DNA from: Perlucidibaca aquatica
GTDB lineage: Bacteria; Pseudomonadota; Gammaproteobacteria; Pseudomonadales; Moraxellaceae
Assembly (NCBI RefSeq): GCF_001676655.1
Contig: NZ_LZDB01000002.1
Span: 1,523,344-1,587,343, forward strand
Length of the DNA: 64,000 bases
Direction of reading: 5' to 3'
Shown here: in pieces, positions 11,023 to 19,840 of the stretch
Layout of the letters: each line of letters begins with the position of its first letter
Position numbering within the stretch: position 1 is the stretch's first letter
Notes under the pieces: generated by a model
Databases searched by the model: none
What the model was told of the DNA's origin: nothing
What the model saw: the letters and a program-made list of their open reading frames with translations, nothing else
Program-made: the position numbers and the translations under genes

Positions 11023-12921
11023 ATGACCACACCTGAAAAGCCCGAACGCATCACGCTAAACGATCAGCAGAAAGAGTCCTCGCTGTATCGCTCCCGCGCC
11101 TCTTTGGCTGGCATGATCGTGCTGAGCTTGTTTTCACTGCTCTTGGTCCGCTATGGCTGGTTGCAGTTAGTTCAACACGAAACCTATCTCACGCTGTCCG
11201 AAAATAATCGCATCCACCTCGAGGCCATCTCACCGCCTCGTGGCTTTATTTACGACCGTAATGGCGTGCTGCTGGCCGATAACCGCCCCGTTTTTGCGCT
11301 GGTCGTGAATCGCCAAACGGCCGGCGATCTCGACACCTTAATTGCTCGCCTCAAGCCCGTTCTGCAACTCAGCGACGAAGAAGTGGTGCGCTTTAAGAAA
11401 CGCTTACGCGTATCCCGCCGGTTTGACTCAGTACCCATTCGCTCCCGCCTGAGCGAAGAGGATTTAGCCCGCTTTTCAGAGGCACGCTACGACTTCCCCG
11501 GCGTCTCCACCGAGATTGAGATTTCGCGCTACTACCCCTACGGCGAGCTCTTTGCGCATGTTATCGGCTATGTGTCCCGCATCTCTGAGCAAGAAGAAAA
11601 GACACTGGACCCAGCGGTTTATGAAGGCACCAATTTAATCGGCAAAATCGGCATCGAGAAGTATTACGAGTCGGCGCTGCATGGTCGTGTGGGCTATCAG
11701 CACGTTGAAACCAATGCCTATGGCAAACAGATTCGCGTCCTCAAGCGCACACCGCCAGTACGTGGCACGGACTTACGACTCGCCTTGGACGTAAAGTTGC
11801 AGCAAATCGCCCACGAACAATTAGCCGGGCGGCGCGGGGCTATTGTCGCGATTGATCCGCGCAATGGCGGTGTACTAGCGTTTGTCAGCAATCCAGGCTT
11901 TGACCCCAACCTCTTTGTGGGCGGCATTCCCGGCGCACTCTATCGCGGCCTCCGAGATCATGCCGACCGGCCGCTCTACAATCGTGCGCTGCAAGGGACT
12001 TACCCGCCAGGCTCCACCATCAAGCCCCATGAAGGCCTGGGCGGGCTGCACTATGGCCTGGTGAATTGGGAATATCGCATTTCCGACCCCGGCTTCTTCA
12101 GCCTGCCGGGAGACTCGCATCGATTCCGCGACTGGAAAAAAGGCGGTCATGGCATAGTCGATCTAACACGCGCCGTGGAAATTTCCTGCGATATCTATTT
12201 TTATCAGCTCTCTGACCGTATGGGCGTGGACCGCTTTCACGACTGGATGTCGCAGTTCGGCTTTGGACACAAAACCGGAATCGATCTGGTCAATGAAAAA
12301 TCCGGCACGCTGCCCTCCGTGGCTTGGAAACGCAAACGCCTGAAAGCGCCGTGGTATCGCGGCGAAATGATGTCGGTCGGTATTGGCCAAGGCTACTTTA
12401 CTGCCAGCCCCCTGCAAGTGGCTTTGTCCACGGCCATCATCGCCAACAAGGGTCATCACTTGCGCCCACAAATGGTCATGAGCAGCTCAGGGCCCAATCC
12501 AGTCGTTATTGAGCCTCAACCCAATACGCGAGTCGTCTTCAACGGCATGCCCGAGGATTGGGACAAGATGCACGAAGCCATGCGCCGTGTGGTTCATGGC
12601 AGTGGTACCGCGACCCATCTGGCACGCAAAATAACCGGCTACGAAATGGCCGGCAAGACCGGTACAGCGCAGGTCAAAGGCATTAAGCAAAACGAAAAAT
12701 ACGATGAGTCCAAACTTGACGAACGTCACCTCGATCATGCGTGGTTCATGGGCTTTGCACCCGTGGTCAATCCCACCATCGCAGTTGCGGTTATCGTAGA
12801 GAATGGCAAGCATGGCAGCACAACCGCTGGCCCCATCGCCAAAGCCCTGTTTGATTACGAAGTCATGGGGATTGTCGCGCCACCGCCCATCAGTGAATAC
12901 GCCGACGTGGTAACAGAATAA
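11023..12921 (+). CDS. mrdA: Penicillin-binding protein 2
   Basis: PBP2 is the transpeptidase of the elongasome, working with RodA to build lateral-wall peptidoglycan. The 632-residue protein has a short cytoplasmic tail, one membrane segment (about residues 29-47) and a periplasmic pedestal starting PPRGFIYDRNG. The transpeptidase domain carries S-T-I-K (Ser331 nucleophile, Lys334), S-C-D (388-390) as the second motif and K-T-G (545-547). Its stop overlaps the rodA start (TAATG), as in other gammaproteobacteria. Confidence 0.98.
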   Translation: MTTPEKPERITLNDQQKESSLYRSRASLAGMIVLSLFSLLLVRYGWLQLVQHETYLTLSENNRIHLEAISPPRGFIYDRNGVLLADNRPVFALVVNRQTAGDLDTLIARLKPVLQLSDEEVVRFKKRLRVSRRFDSVPIRSRLSEEDLARFSEARYDFPGVSTEIEISRYYPYGELFAHVIGYVSRISEQEEKTLDPAVYEGTNLIGKIGIEKYYESALHGRVGYQHVETNAYGKQIRVLKRTPPVRGTDLRLALDVKLQQIAHEQLAGRRGAIVAIDPRNGGVLAFVSNPGFDPNLFVGGIPGALYRGLRDHADRPLYNRALQGTYPPGSTIKPHEGLGGLHYGLVNWEYRISDPGFFSLPGDSHRFRDWKKGGHGIVDLTRAVEISCDIYFYQLSDRMGVDRFHDWMSQFGFGHKTGIDLVNEKSGTLPSVAWKRKRLKAPWYRGEMMSVGIGQGYFTASPLQVALSTAIIANKGHHLRPQMVMSSSGPNPVVIEPQPNTRVVFNGMPEDWDKMHEAMRRVVHGSGTATHLARKITGYEMAGKTGTAQVKGIKQNEKYDESKLDERHLDHAWFMGFAPVVNPTIAVAVIVENGKHGSTTAGPIAKALFDYEVMGIVAPPPISEYADVVTE

Positions 12922-14069
12922 TGACTGAACAACAAAATCGCTTTCTTCGATCAGCGCCCAGCACCGGTGCTGAATTCAGCAAAGGTAGCGATGTCTGGTC
13001 CAAGCTATACATTGACCCTGTACTCGGCTCTTTACTCGCCCTATTAGCCTTACTGGGTTTAACAGCCCTTTACAGCGCCAGCGGCGCCGATCTCGACATG
13101 ACCCTTAAGCAGGCCTCAAGCATGCTGATTGGCACCGTCGTCATGCTCACGTTTGCACGCATCCCGCCCAGTACCTATGCCTATATTTCGCCTTGGTTTT
13201 ATGGCTTTGGCATCTTATTGCTGATTGCTGTCGCGCTGTTTGGCGACATTCGTTTAGGCGCCCAACGGTGGTTGACTATTCCTGGCGTCACCAGCGTGCA
13301 ACCTTCAGAGTTTTTGAAGCTGGCAATGCCTATGATGGCTGCCTGGTTCATTTCATCACGCCCTCAACCCCTGAATATGAAGGATGTTGGCATCTCCTTA
13401 GTATTGATTATGCTGCCCGTTGCATTGATTGCTGAGCAGCCAGACTTGGGCACCTCGATTTTGGTCTTTGCCAGCGGCTTCTTCGTGCTCTTTTTGGGCG
13501 GCTTACCCTGGCGTTTTATGGCGACATTAGCCGGTAGCTTTGCCATTTTGGCGCCCATTGGCTGGGGTTTTCTGCACGACTATCAACGCCGTCGCGTACT
13601 CACCTTATTCGACCCTGAATCTGACCCGCTCGGAAACGGCTGGAACATCATTCAATCGAAAACCGCCATTGGCTCTGGTGGCACCTTCGGCAAAGGTTGG
13701 TTAGATGGCAGTCAATCTCACCTGCACTTCCTTCCCGAAGGCCACACCGACTTCATTATTGCGGCTTACAGCGAAGAGTTCGGCTTTATTGGTGTCATCT
13801 TATTAATGATGATTTATACCGGCATCCTGATGCGGGCCTTTCAGATCGCAACACAGGCGCAAACGTCGTATGGTCGCCTGCTGGCTGGTGCCATCACGCT
13901 GTCATTTTCTGTCTATGTCTTTGTCAACGTCGGCATGGTCGGCGGCATTTTACCTGTAGTGGGTGTACCGCTTCCGTTTGTCAGCTACGGTGGCACCGCC
14001 ATTATTACGTTGATGTCTGGCTTCGGCGTGCTGATGTCCATTCATGCACATCGCAAACTCATGGGTTAA
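12921..14069 (+). CDS. rodA: Rod-shape peptidoglycan glycosyltransferase RodA
   Basis: RodA is the SEDS-family glycan polymerase paired with PBP2. The 382-residue protein has about ten membrane segments. It shows the SEDS signatures VQPSEFLKL, EQPDLGTS (Asp175 is probably the conserved catalytic Asp), EGHTDFIIAAYSEEFGF and VPLPFVSYGGTA. Translation is coupled to mrdA by a one-base overlap. mltB follows after 12 bases, giving a synthase-hydrolase operon. Confidence 0.98.
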   Translation: MTEQQNRFLRSAPSTGAEFSKGSDVWSKLYIDPVLGSLLALLALLGLTALYSASGADLDMTLKQASSMLIGTVVMLTFARIPPSTYAYISPWFYGFGILLLIAVALFGDIRLGAQRWLTIPGVTSVQPSEFLKLAMPMMAAWFISSRPQPLNMKDVGISLVLIMLPVALIAEQPDLGTSILVFASGFFVLFLGGLPWRFMATLAGSFAILAPIGWGFLHDYQRRRVLTLFDPESDPLGNGWNIIQSKTAIGSGGTFGKGWLDGSQSHLHFLPEGHTDFIIAAYSEEFGFIGVILLMMIYTGILMRAFQIATQAQTSYGRLLAGAITLSFSVYVFVNVGMVGGILPVVGVPLPFVSYGGTAIITLMSGFGVLMSIHAHRKLMG

Positions 14070-14081
14070 GAGGGAACACGA

Positions 14082-15119
14082 ATGGCAACTTGGTGGCACG
14101 GCGCACTCGCCGCATTTGGATTTTTGACCAGCACATCACAAGCCGGTGACTTCTCACAGTATGAAGAGCTCAGTGCCCTGATTGAGCAACTCGAAGCGGA
14201 CAAGATTTATGCCCCGGGCGAACTATCCAAACTTTTTGAGCAAGTGAATCGACAGCCTAAGGTCTTGGAGTCGATTGCACGTCCGGCAGAAAAGAGTAAG
14301 GAGTGGCGCGACTACCGCCCCATTTTCATGACCGAATCACGCCTCAGCGATGGCTTGGTTTTCTGGGACACTTATCACAAGGAGCTGGCACGGGCTGAAA
14401 GCGCAACTGGCGTGCCCGCCAGCATGATCTTGGCCATTCTGGGCATTGAAACGAAGTACGGTTACAACAAAGGTAGCTACCCGGTCATTGAGTCTCTGGC
14501 CACCTTAGGGTTTGACTACCCGCCGCGTGCACCTTTTTTCCGCAAGGAACTCAAAGAGTTTCTGATTCTGACCAAACAAAACGGCATGGATCCGCTGTCC
14601 ATTCAAGGCTCATATGCCGGGGCCATGGGCTTCCCACAGTTCATGCCGTCGAGCTGGCGCAATTTGGCCGTAGATTTTGATGGCGACAGCCGCATCGACC
14701 TGATTAACAACCCGGTCGATGCCATTGGCTCCATCGCGAATTACTTTAAAGGCAACGGCTGGCGCCCGGGCGAGCCCGTGGCAGCTCGCGCTCGCCTAAC
14801 CAGCCAAAATTACGATACCGCCACCAGCACGGAATTGAAGGCCGTGAGCACACTGGCGCAACTAGCTAATCAAGGTTTATTGCCACGCGATCTGGCCAAT
14901 TTGCCCGGCAATACCCCGGCGTCAGGTATTCGCTTACAAGGGACGAACGGCGGCGAATTCTGGATTGGTTTTAATAACTTCTATGTGATTACGCGGTATA
15001 ACAGAAGCATCCTATACGCGATGGCCGCACTGCAGCTTTCGCAGGCACTCGATGCCGCAAAACAAGAACGAGACCAGGTTGCCGCCAGTGCAACGTCAGG
15101 AGTTAGTCTCCTGCCCTGA
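14082..15119 (+). CDS. mltB: Lytic murein transglycosylase B
   Basis: MltB cleaves the MurNAc-GlcNAc bond to form 1,6-anhydro-MurNAc ends in the periplasm. The 345-residue protein has the family core: [13 protein letters not shown] contains the catalytic Glu123, and [17 protein letters not shown] follows. A calcium-site-like [10 protein letters not shown] is also present. The signal peptide ends SQA-GD with no lipobox cysteine, so this version is probably soluble, whereas E. coli MltB is a lipoprotein. An AGAGGGAA ribosome site precedes ATG 14082. rlpA follows after 17 bases. Confidence 0.95.
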   Translation: MATWWHGALAAFGFLTSTSQAGDFSQYEELSALIEQLEADKIYAPGELSKLFEQVNRQPKVLESIARPAEKSKEWRDYRPIFMTESRLSDGLVFWDTYHKELARAESATGVPASMILAILGIETKYGYNKGSYPVIESLATLGFDYPPRAPFFRKELKEFLILTKQNGMDPLSIQGSYAGAMGFPQFMPSSWRNLAVDFDGDSRIDLINNPVDAIGSIANYFKGNGWRPGEPVAARARLTSQNYDTATSTELKAVSTLAQLANQGLLPRDLANLPGNTPASGIRLQGTNGGEFWIGFNNFYVITRYNRSILYAMAALQLSQALDAAKQERDQVAASATSGVSLLP

Positions 15120-15136
15120 GTTTCGCAGGAGGTTGC

Positions 15137-16081
15137 ATGCAATTCCGTTTTATTAACGCGCTGCTAGCGTGTGCTATCCCCACACTGTGCAGCGCTGCGG
15201 TGATGGCAGATGACCTGACTCCTGCGCAAATAGCTGAGCTTATCGGCACCACACCCGCCGCCACCGACGGCCCAAATGCCGCGTTGAATTGGCAACAATG
15301 GGGCGCAGCAGAAGCAGCAGCGCAAGCCATTGTGGACGCCCCTGTTGAAAGCTGGGGAATCCTGCCCGACGTACAAGCGGAAGCCCACGACGATCTAGAC
15401 GCGCTAGTTGAGCGCGATGAGATTCGCAGAATGTGGCGCGCGCTCGGCACGCAGGGAGAAATGTATCGCATCAAGCGTTTAGTCGTTGGCCGCCCCCACG
15501 TTGGCGAAGCGTCGTGGTATGGCCCCGGCTTTCATGGCCGATTAACGGCAAGTGGTGAGCGATTCAATATGCATGCCTTGACCGCTGCCCATCGCACCCT
15601 GCCGCTACCCAGCTACGTGCGAGTCACGCATGTCGGCAATGGCAGAAGCACCATCGTGAAAATTAATGATCGCGGCCCTTATCATGGCAATCGCATCATT
15701 GATTTATCGTATGCAGCCGCTCAATTACTGGGCATTAAAGGCAAAGGCCGTGTTTCCTTAGAGCCGGTAACAGGTGAGGAGCGAGAGGGTAGCCGACGTG
15801 CGGGCGTCGCCTTGAATACCGCCCCTGCGTATCAATTAATGCTGGGAAACTATGACGACACGCACGCAGCCCAATTGCTACAAGCGAAGCTGATGAAGCG
15901 CTTACCGATGGGCATCCCCGTGAGTTTGTCGGTAAGCCCGGCGCCTATAGAGGCTCACCGGGTCATTGTTGGGCCGTTAGCGACTAGTCTCGATGTGCAA
16001 CTGTTAGTGCGCAGCATCCGAGCATCGCGCATGGATTTCGCCGAAGAGCCCCTTCGTATTGATGCACTAAAGCTTCAGTAA
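15137..16081 (+). CDS. rlpA: RlpA-type septal ring lytic transglycosylase
   Basis: RlpA cleaves denuded glycan strands at the septum. The double-psi beta-barrel domain spans about residues 122-215: [19 protein letters not shown], then [20 protein letters not shown] with the conserved Asp and His. The C-terminus (about 230-312) looks like a SPOR domain ([15 protein letters not shown] ... RVIVGPL). The signal sequence is ambiguous: LLAC at residues 9-12 could be a lipobox, but a VMA-DD signal peptidase I site is also possible. In relatives dacA/dacC follows directly; here the nitrate island intervenes. Confidence 0.93.
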   Translation: MQFRFINALLACAIPTLCSAAVMADDLTPAQIAELIGTTPAATDGPNAALNWQQWGAAEAAAQAIVDAPVESWGILPDVQAEAHDDLDALVERDEIRRMWRALGTQGEMYRIKRLVVGRPHVGEASWYGPGFHGRLTASGERFNMHALTAAHRTLPLPSYVRVTHVGNGRSTIVKINDRGPYHGNRIIDLSYAAAQLLGIKGKGRVSLEPVTGEEREGSRRAGVALNTAPAYQLMLGNYDDTHAAQLLQAKLMKRLPMGIPVSLSVSPAPIEAHRVIVGPLATSLDVQLLVRSIRASRMDFAEEPLRIDALKLQ

Positions 16082-16090
16082 CAACGCGCT

Positions 16091-16891
16091 TTAGCAGTTA
16101 ACCTTACGCGAACCGTAGGTCGATGGCTGCTTGGTTTGTGCGGCCTTGACCGCCTGCTTTTGATTGCGACCTAGCAATAAACGCAACTGATACCAACGCT
16201 CCAAGCAAAACGCTTTATTCACCGATGCCGGCCACGCACGCTGGAACAGAAATTTGGTTGCTGCCACGGAGTCCGGCGAGCGCGTAGTAATTTCCGTGAC
16301 TAAGGCATGTGCCGCCGCTAATGGGTCTGCATGTGTTTCCGTTACTAAACCATAGGCTTTGCCCTGCTCAGCAGAAAAAACCTCCGCCGTCATCGACAGT
16401 TTCTTGGCTACATCCAAGGGCATCACTTCACGAAAGCTAACCGTACCGGACATATCGGGAATGAGGCCCCACTTGGCTTCCATGATGGACATTTCACAGT
16501 CTGGCGTGGCGAAACGGAAGTCGGCTGCCAGCGCGATTTGCACGCCAGCGCCATAGCAACGACCGTGCATGACGGCAATCACGGGCACTGGAATACGACG
16601 CCAAACCCAGGCCACTTCTTGAAAGTTATTGGTATTGCGCCAGAGTGGGCGAAGGAAGTTACTGAGCATTTTCGTCGGCTTTTTCATGAAGCCCGGAATG
16701 TCTAGACCACTGCAAAAGCTAGCGCCCTCGGCGCGAATAATCACCGCTCGAATGTCGCGATCCTTGCGGAGCTCCTGCCCTACGCGAATCAATTCAGATA
16801 GCGTATCGATACCAATCGCGTTGTGCTTTTCTGGACGCGCCAGAACGACTTCTACCCAAGACCCTTTATGCTCAACACGAACTGGTGACAT
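16091..16891 (-). CDS. Crotonase/enoyl-CoA hydratase family protein
   Basis: A 266-residue crotonase-fold protein. The N-terminal core RVEHKGSWVEVVLARPEKHNAI is typical. The oxyanion-hole segments are SFCSGLDIPGF and HGRCYGAGVQIALAADFRFA. One active-site position falls in EAKWGLIPDMSG, the pattern of several less-characterised crotonases. The acyl-CoA substrate is unknown. It lies 52 bases downstream of nirD on the same strand and could be the last gene of the nitrate/nitrite operon, although a hairpin sits between them. It converges on rlpA with a nine-base gap. Confidence 0.85.
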   Translation of the reverse strand: MSPVRVEHKGSWVEVVLARPEKHNAIGIDTLSELIRVGQELRKDRDIRAVIIRAEGASFCSGLDIPGFMKKPTKMLSNFLRPLWRNTNNFQEVAWVWRRIPVPVIAVMHGRCYGAGVQIALAADFRFATPDCEMSIMEAKWGLIPDMSGTVSFREVMPLDVAKKLSMTAEVFSAEQGKAYGLVTETHADPLAAAHALVTEITTRSPDSVAATKFLFQRAWPASVNKAFCLERWYQLRLLLGRNQKQAVKAAQTKQPSTYGSRKVNC

Positions 16892-16929
16892 GGCTCAGAC
16901 CCTACTCAGGAACATTAGGGAGCTGAGCC
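16892..16929 (-). promoter_or_regulatory. Stem-loop directly abutting the crotonase start codon
   Basis: An inverted repeat with outer arms GGCTCAG/CTGAGCC (7 pairs) and inner arms CCCTA/TAGGG (5 pairs) is separated by a one/two-base internal loop and closed by an 11-base loop. It ends at the base before the crotonase ATG and has no U-tract, so it is a poor terminator. It could reduce readthrough or translation of the crotonase relative to nirD. The function is a guess. Confidence 0.45.
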
Positions 16930-16943
16930 TATCAGTCCTTGGC

Positions 16944-17270
16944 TTAGTCGACTATGACCAAAACTTCACCGTCGCGCTCAATCACGGCGAATGTCGCAAT
17001 CGTCACTGACTCATCCTCTAAGCAGGCTCCGGTGAGCAGGTCAAAGTGCTGCTTGTAGACCGGCGATGCAACAACCGCACGCCCCTGCAGACTGCCGGTA
17101 ATACCCCGAGACAAGACATTGGCTTGCGAGAAGGGATCGAAGTTGCTGACGCCATGCAGCGAGCCATCACGTAGGCGGAAAATGGCCACTTGCTTGCCAT
17201 TTACCAACGCCGCGACACCAACACCAGCCTGAACCTTGTCACTCGTACATACCGCAACAGCGTGTTCCAT
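16944..17270 (-). CDS. nirD: Assimilatory nitrite reductase small subunit NirD
   Basis: NirD partners NirB in NADH-dependent reduction of nitrite to ammonium. It has a Rieske-like fold, but the positions of the 2Fe-2S ligands lack Cys and His (FDPFSQANVL and SPVYKQHFDL), as in known NirD proteins. I start at ATG 17270, preceded by AAGGA with seven-base spacing; this gives 108 residues, the same as E. coli NirD. An alternative ATG at 17294 overlaps the nirB stop (ATGA) but lacks a ribosome site. Confidence 0.93.
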   Translation of the reverse strand: MEHAVAVCTSDKVQAGVGVAALVNGKQVAIFRLRDGSLHGVSNFDPFSQANVLSRGITGSLQGRAVVASPVYKQHFDLLTGACLEDESVTIATFAVIERDGEVLVIVD

Positions 17271-17290
17271 ATTCATTTCCTTAGCGGCAC

Positions 17291-19840
17291 TCATAACGAC
17301 ACCGTCGCAATTCGATCAACCGCTTTTTCGGCGGGCGTGGCGGGGCGAATTTGACCACGCTCTTCAACAAAAACGATGTTGTCATCGGGCACGTCGGCAG
17401 CATTGATAAAGCTGTTGAAGCGGGCACGCAGTTCAGGTGTTTCAACGGTGGTTTTCCACTCACACTGGTAGGTGTCGGCCACAGCCTGCATGTCCTTCTC
17501 CAGCTCATCAGCCAAGCCGAGGGAGTTCTCAATCACGACTTGCTTCAGGTAGTCGAGACCACCCTCCAAGTTTTCGCGCCAAACACTGGTGCGCTGCAGG
17601 CGATCAGCGGTACGGACATAGAACATCAGCACGCGGTCAATGTACTGCACCAGCGTGGCCTCATCGAGATCACTGGCAAACAGCTCGGCGTGACGTGGAC
17701 GCATGCCGCCGTTTCCACAGACATACAGGTTCCAACCGCGTTCAGTGGCAATCACACCGATGTCTTTGCTCTGTGCCTCAGCACACTCACGGGTACAGCC
17801 GGACACACCAAACTTAATCTTGTGCGGGGAGCGCAGACCCTTGTAGCGGTTCTCTAAGCGCACGGCTAAGCCAACTGAGTCGCCTACCCCGTAGCGGCAC
17901 CAGGTGGAGCCCACGCAAGACTTCACCGTACGCAGCGACTTGCCGTAGGCATGGCCGGTTTCAAAGCCGGCAGCAATTAACTCTTCCCAAATCAGCGGCA
18001 ACTGCTCAACACGCGCGCCAAACAGGTCCACACGCTGGCCGCCGGTGATCTTGGTATACAGACCATATTTCTTCGCCACCGAACCCACCGCAATGAGGCC
18101 ATCCGGCGTGACTTCACCTGCTGGCATACGCGGCACGACCGAGTACGTACCATCTTTCTGCAAGTTGCCGAGGAAGTAATCATTGGTGTCCTGCAAACCA
18201 GCGTGGCTAGGCTTGAGGATGTATTCATTCCACGTCGAGGCCAGAATGGACGCCGTGGTGGGCTTGCAGATATCACAGCCCTCACCCGTGCCATGCTTTT
18301 CCAGCAGCTCGTCAAAGGTCGTGATTTTTTCGACTTTAATCAGGTGAAAAAGCTCCTGACGCGAGTAAGCGAAGTGTTCGCAGAGGTCTTTCTTAACCTC
18401 AATGCCTTGCTTAGCCAGCTCGCTTTTCAGAATTTGGCCGACCAAGGCGGTGCAACCCCCACATGAGGTGCCCGCTTTGGTCAGGGCTTTTAGCTCGCCC
18501 AGATCGCAGGTTCCCGCTGCAATCGTGCTGCAAATCATGCCCTTGCTCACGCTGTTGCAAGAGCAAATCTGAGCCGTGTCTGGCAAGGCGTCGGCACCCA
18601 GCGCCGGTGCGCCGCCTGCGCTTTCGGGCAGAATGAAACTTTCCGGGTTAGCGGGCAGCGTCATTTCATTGAGCATGAGCTGCAGCAAGGTGCCATAGGC
18701 CTCGGCCTCGCCAATCAGAATCGCCCCCAGCAGCTTCGTTTTGTCGGCAGACACCACGAGCTTTTTGTAGATCTCAGCGGCTTCATCCACATAGGTGTAG
18801 GCCAGCGAGCCAGGCGTCGCGGCATGGGCGTCGCCAATGGAGGCCACATCAATGCCCATGAGCTTGAGCTTGGTGGACATGTCTGCGCCACGGAAGGCGC
18901 TTTCTGTTTTGCCCATGATGTGATCGGCAGCAACTTGGGCCATCTGATAGCCCGGCGCGACTAAACCGTAGATACGGCCACTCCAGAGCGCGCACTCACC
19001 AATCGCATAGATATCGGGATCGGAGGTTTGGCACTGATCATTAATCACGATGGCGCCGCGCTCACCCATAACCAGCCCGCACTGACGCGCCAGCTCATCG
19101 CGGGGGCGAATGCCGGCGGAGAACAGAATCAAGTCCGTTTCCAGCGAGCTGCCATCCGCAAAATTCATGGCATGACGGGCGCTTTTGCCATCGACAATTT
19201 CTTGGGTATTTTTGCCGGTATGCACGTGCACACCGAGGGCTTCAATCTTGCGACGCAGCACGCGGCCACCGCCGTCATCAACCTGAACCGCCATCAGTCG
19301 CGGGGCGAACTCCACCACATGCGTTTCTAAGCCGAGATCGCGCAGTGCTTTGGCCGCTTCCAGACCGAGTAAGCCACCGCCCACCACCACGCCAACTTTC
19401 GATACGGCTGCGCCGGCTTGGATGGCTTCTAAGTCTTCAATGGTGCGGTAGACCAGGCAATGCTCGCGATCTTTGCCGGGCAGAGGCGGCACGAAGGGGA
19501 AGGAGCCCGTAGCCAGTACCAGTTTGTCGTAGGCCACGACTTCGCCACTGGCCACCGTGACTTGCTTGAGTTCACGATCAATGGCGACAGCTTTTGTGTT
19601 CAGGTGAAGAAAGACGCCGCTGTCGGCAAAGAAGTTGCCTTTAACCAGACTCAGGTCCTCTGCGGTCTTACCACTGAAGTAGGCCGACAAATAAACGCGG
19701 TCATACGCTGCTCGTGGCTCTTCAGCCAGTACCGTGACTTCAAGCTCAGCAAAGCCGGCACTATCTTCCACCAGTTGTTCCAGAAACTTATGGCCAACCA
19801 TGCCATTACCGATAACAACGACGCGCTGTTTGTGACTCAT
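17291..19840 (-). CDS. nirB: NADH-dependent nitrite reductase large subunit NirB
   Basis: NirB carries out six-electron reduction of nitrite to ammonium with FAD, Fe-S clusters and siroheme in the cytoplasm. From ATG 19840 (849 residues) the order is: FAD/NAD domains (GNGMVGHKFLE near the start, VVGGGLLGLEAA around 150); a BFD-like 2Fe-2S domain (ICSCNSVS ... TSCGGC, about 425-470); the nitrite/sulfite reductase half domain; and the 4Fe-4S/siroheme ligands CVGSTWC (about 640) and CTREC (about 680). The ATG overlaps the nasA stop (ATGA). Confidence 0.98.
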   Translation of the reverse strand: MSHKQRVVVIGNGMVGHKFLEQLVEDSAGFAELEVTVLAEEPRAAYDRVYLSAYFSGKTAEDLSLVKGNFFADSGVFLHLNTKAVAIDRELKQVTVASGEVVAYDKLVLATGSFPFVPPLPGKDREHCLVYRTIEDLEAIQAGAAVSKVGVVVGGGLLGLEAAKALRDLGLETHVVEFAPRLMAVQVDDGGGRVLRRKIEALGVHVHTGKNTQEIVDGKSARHAMNFADGSSLETDLILFSAGIRPRDELARQCGLVMGERGAIVINDQCQTSDPDIYAIGECALWSGRIYGLVAPGYQMAQVAADHIMGKTESAFRGADMSTKLKLMGIDVASIGDAHAATPGSLAYTYVDEAAEIYKKLVVSADKTKLLGAILIGEAEAYGTLLQLMLNEMTLPANPESFILPESAGGAPALGADALPDTAQICSCNSVSKGMICSTIAAGTCDLGELKALTKAGTSCGGCTALVGQILKSELAKQGIEVKKDLCEHFAYSRQELFHLIKVEKITTFDELLEKHGTGEGCDICKPTTASILASTWNEYILKPSHAGLQDTNDYFLGNLQKDGTYSVVPRMPAGEVTPDGLIAVGSVAKKYGLYTKITGGQRVDLFGARVEQLPLIWEELIAAGFETGHAYGKSLRTVKSCVGSTWCRYGVGDSVGLAVRLENRYKGLRSPHKIKFGVSGCTRECAEAQSKDIGVIATERGWNLYVCGNGGMRPRHAELFASDLDEATLVQYIDRVLMFYVRTADRLQRTSVWRENLEGGLDYLKQVVIENSLGLADELEKDMQAVADTYQCEWKTTVETPELRARFNSFINAADVPDDNIVFVEERGQIRPATPAEKAVDRIATVSL

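Noticed and set aside
16944..17270. NirD as a functional Rieske ferredoxin
   Set aside because: The Cys and His ligand positions are absent, as expected for NirD; it does not bind a 2Fe-2S cluster.
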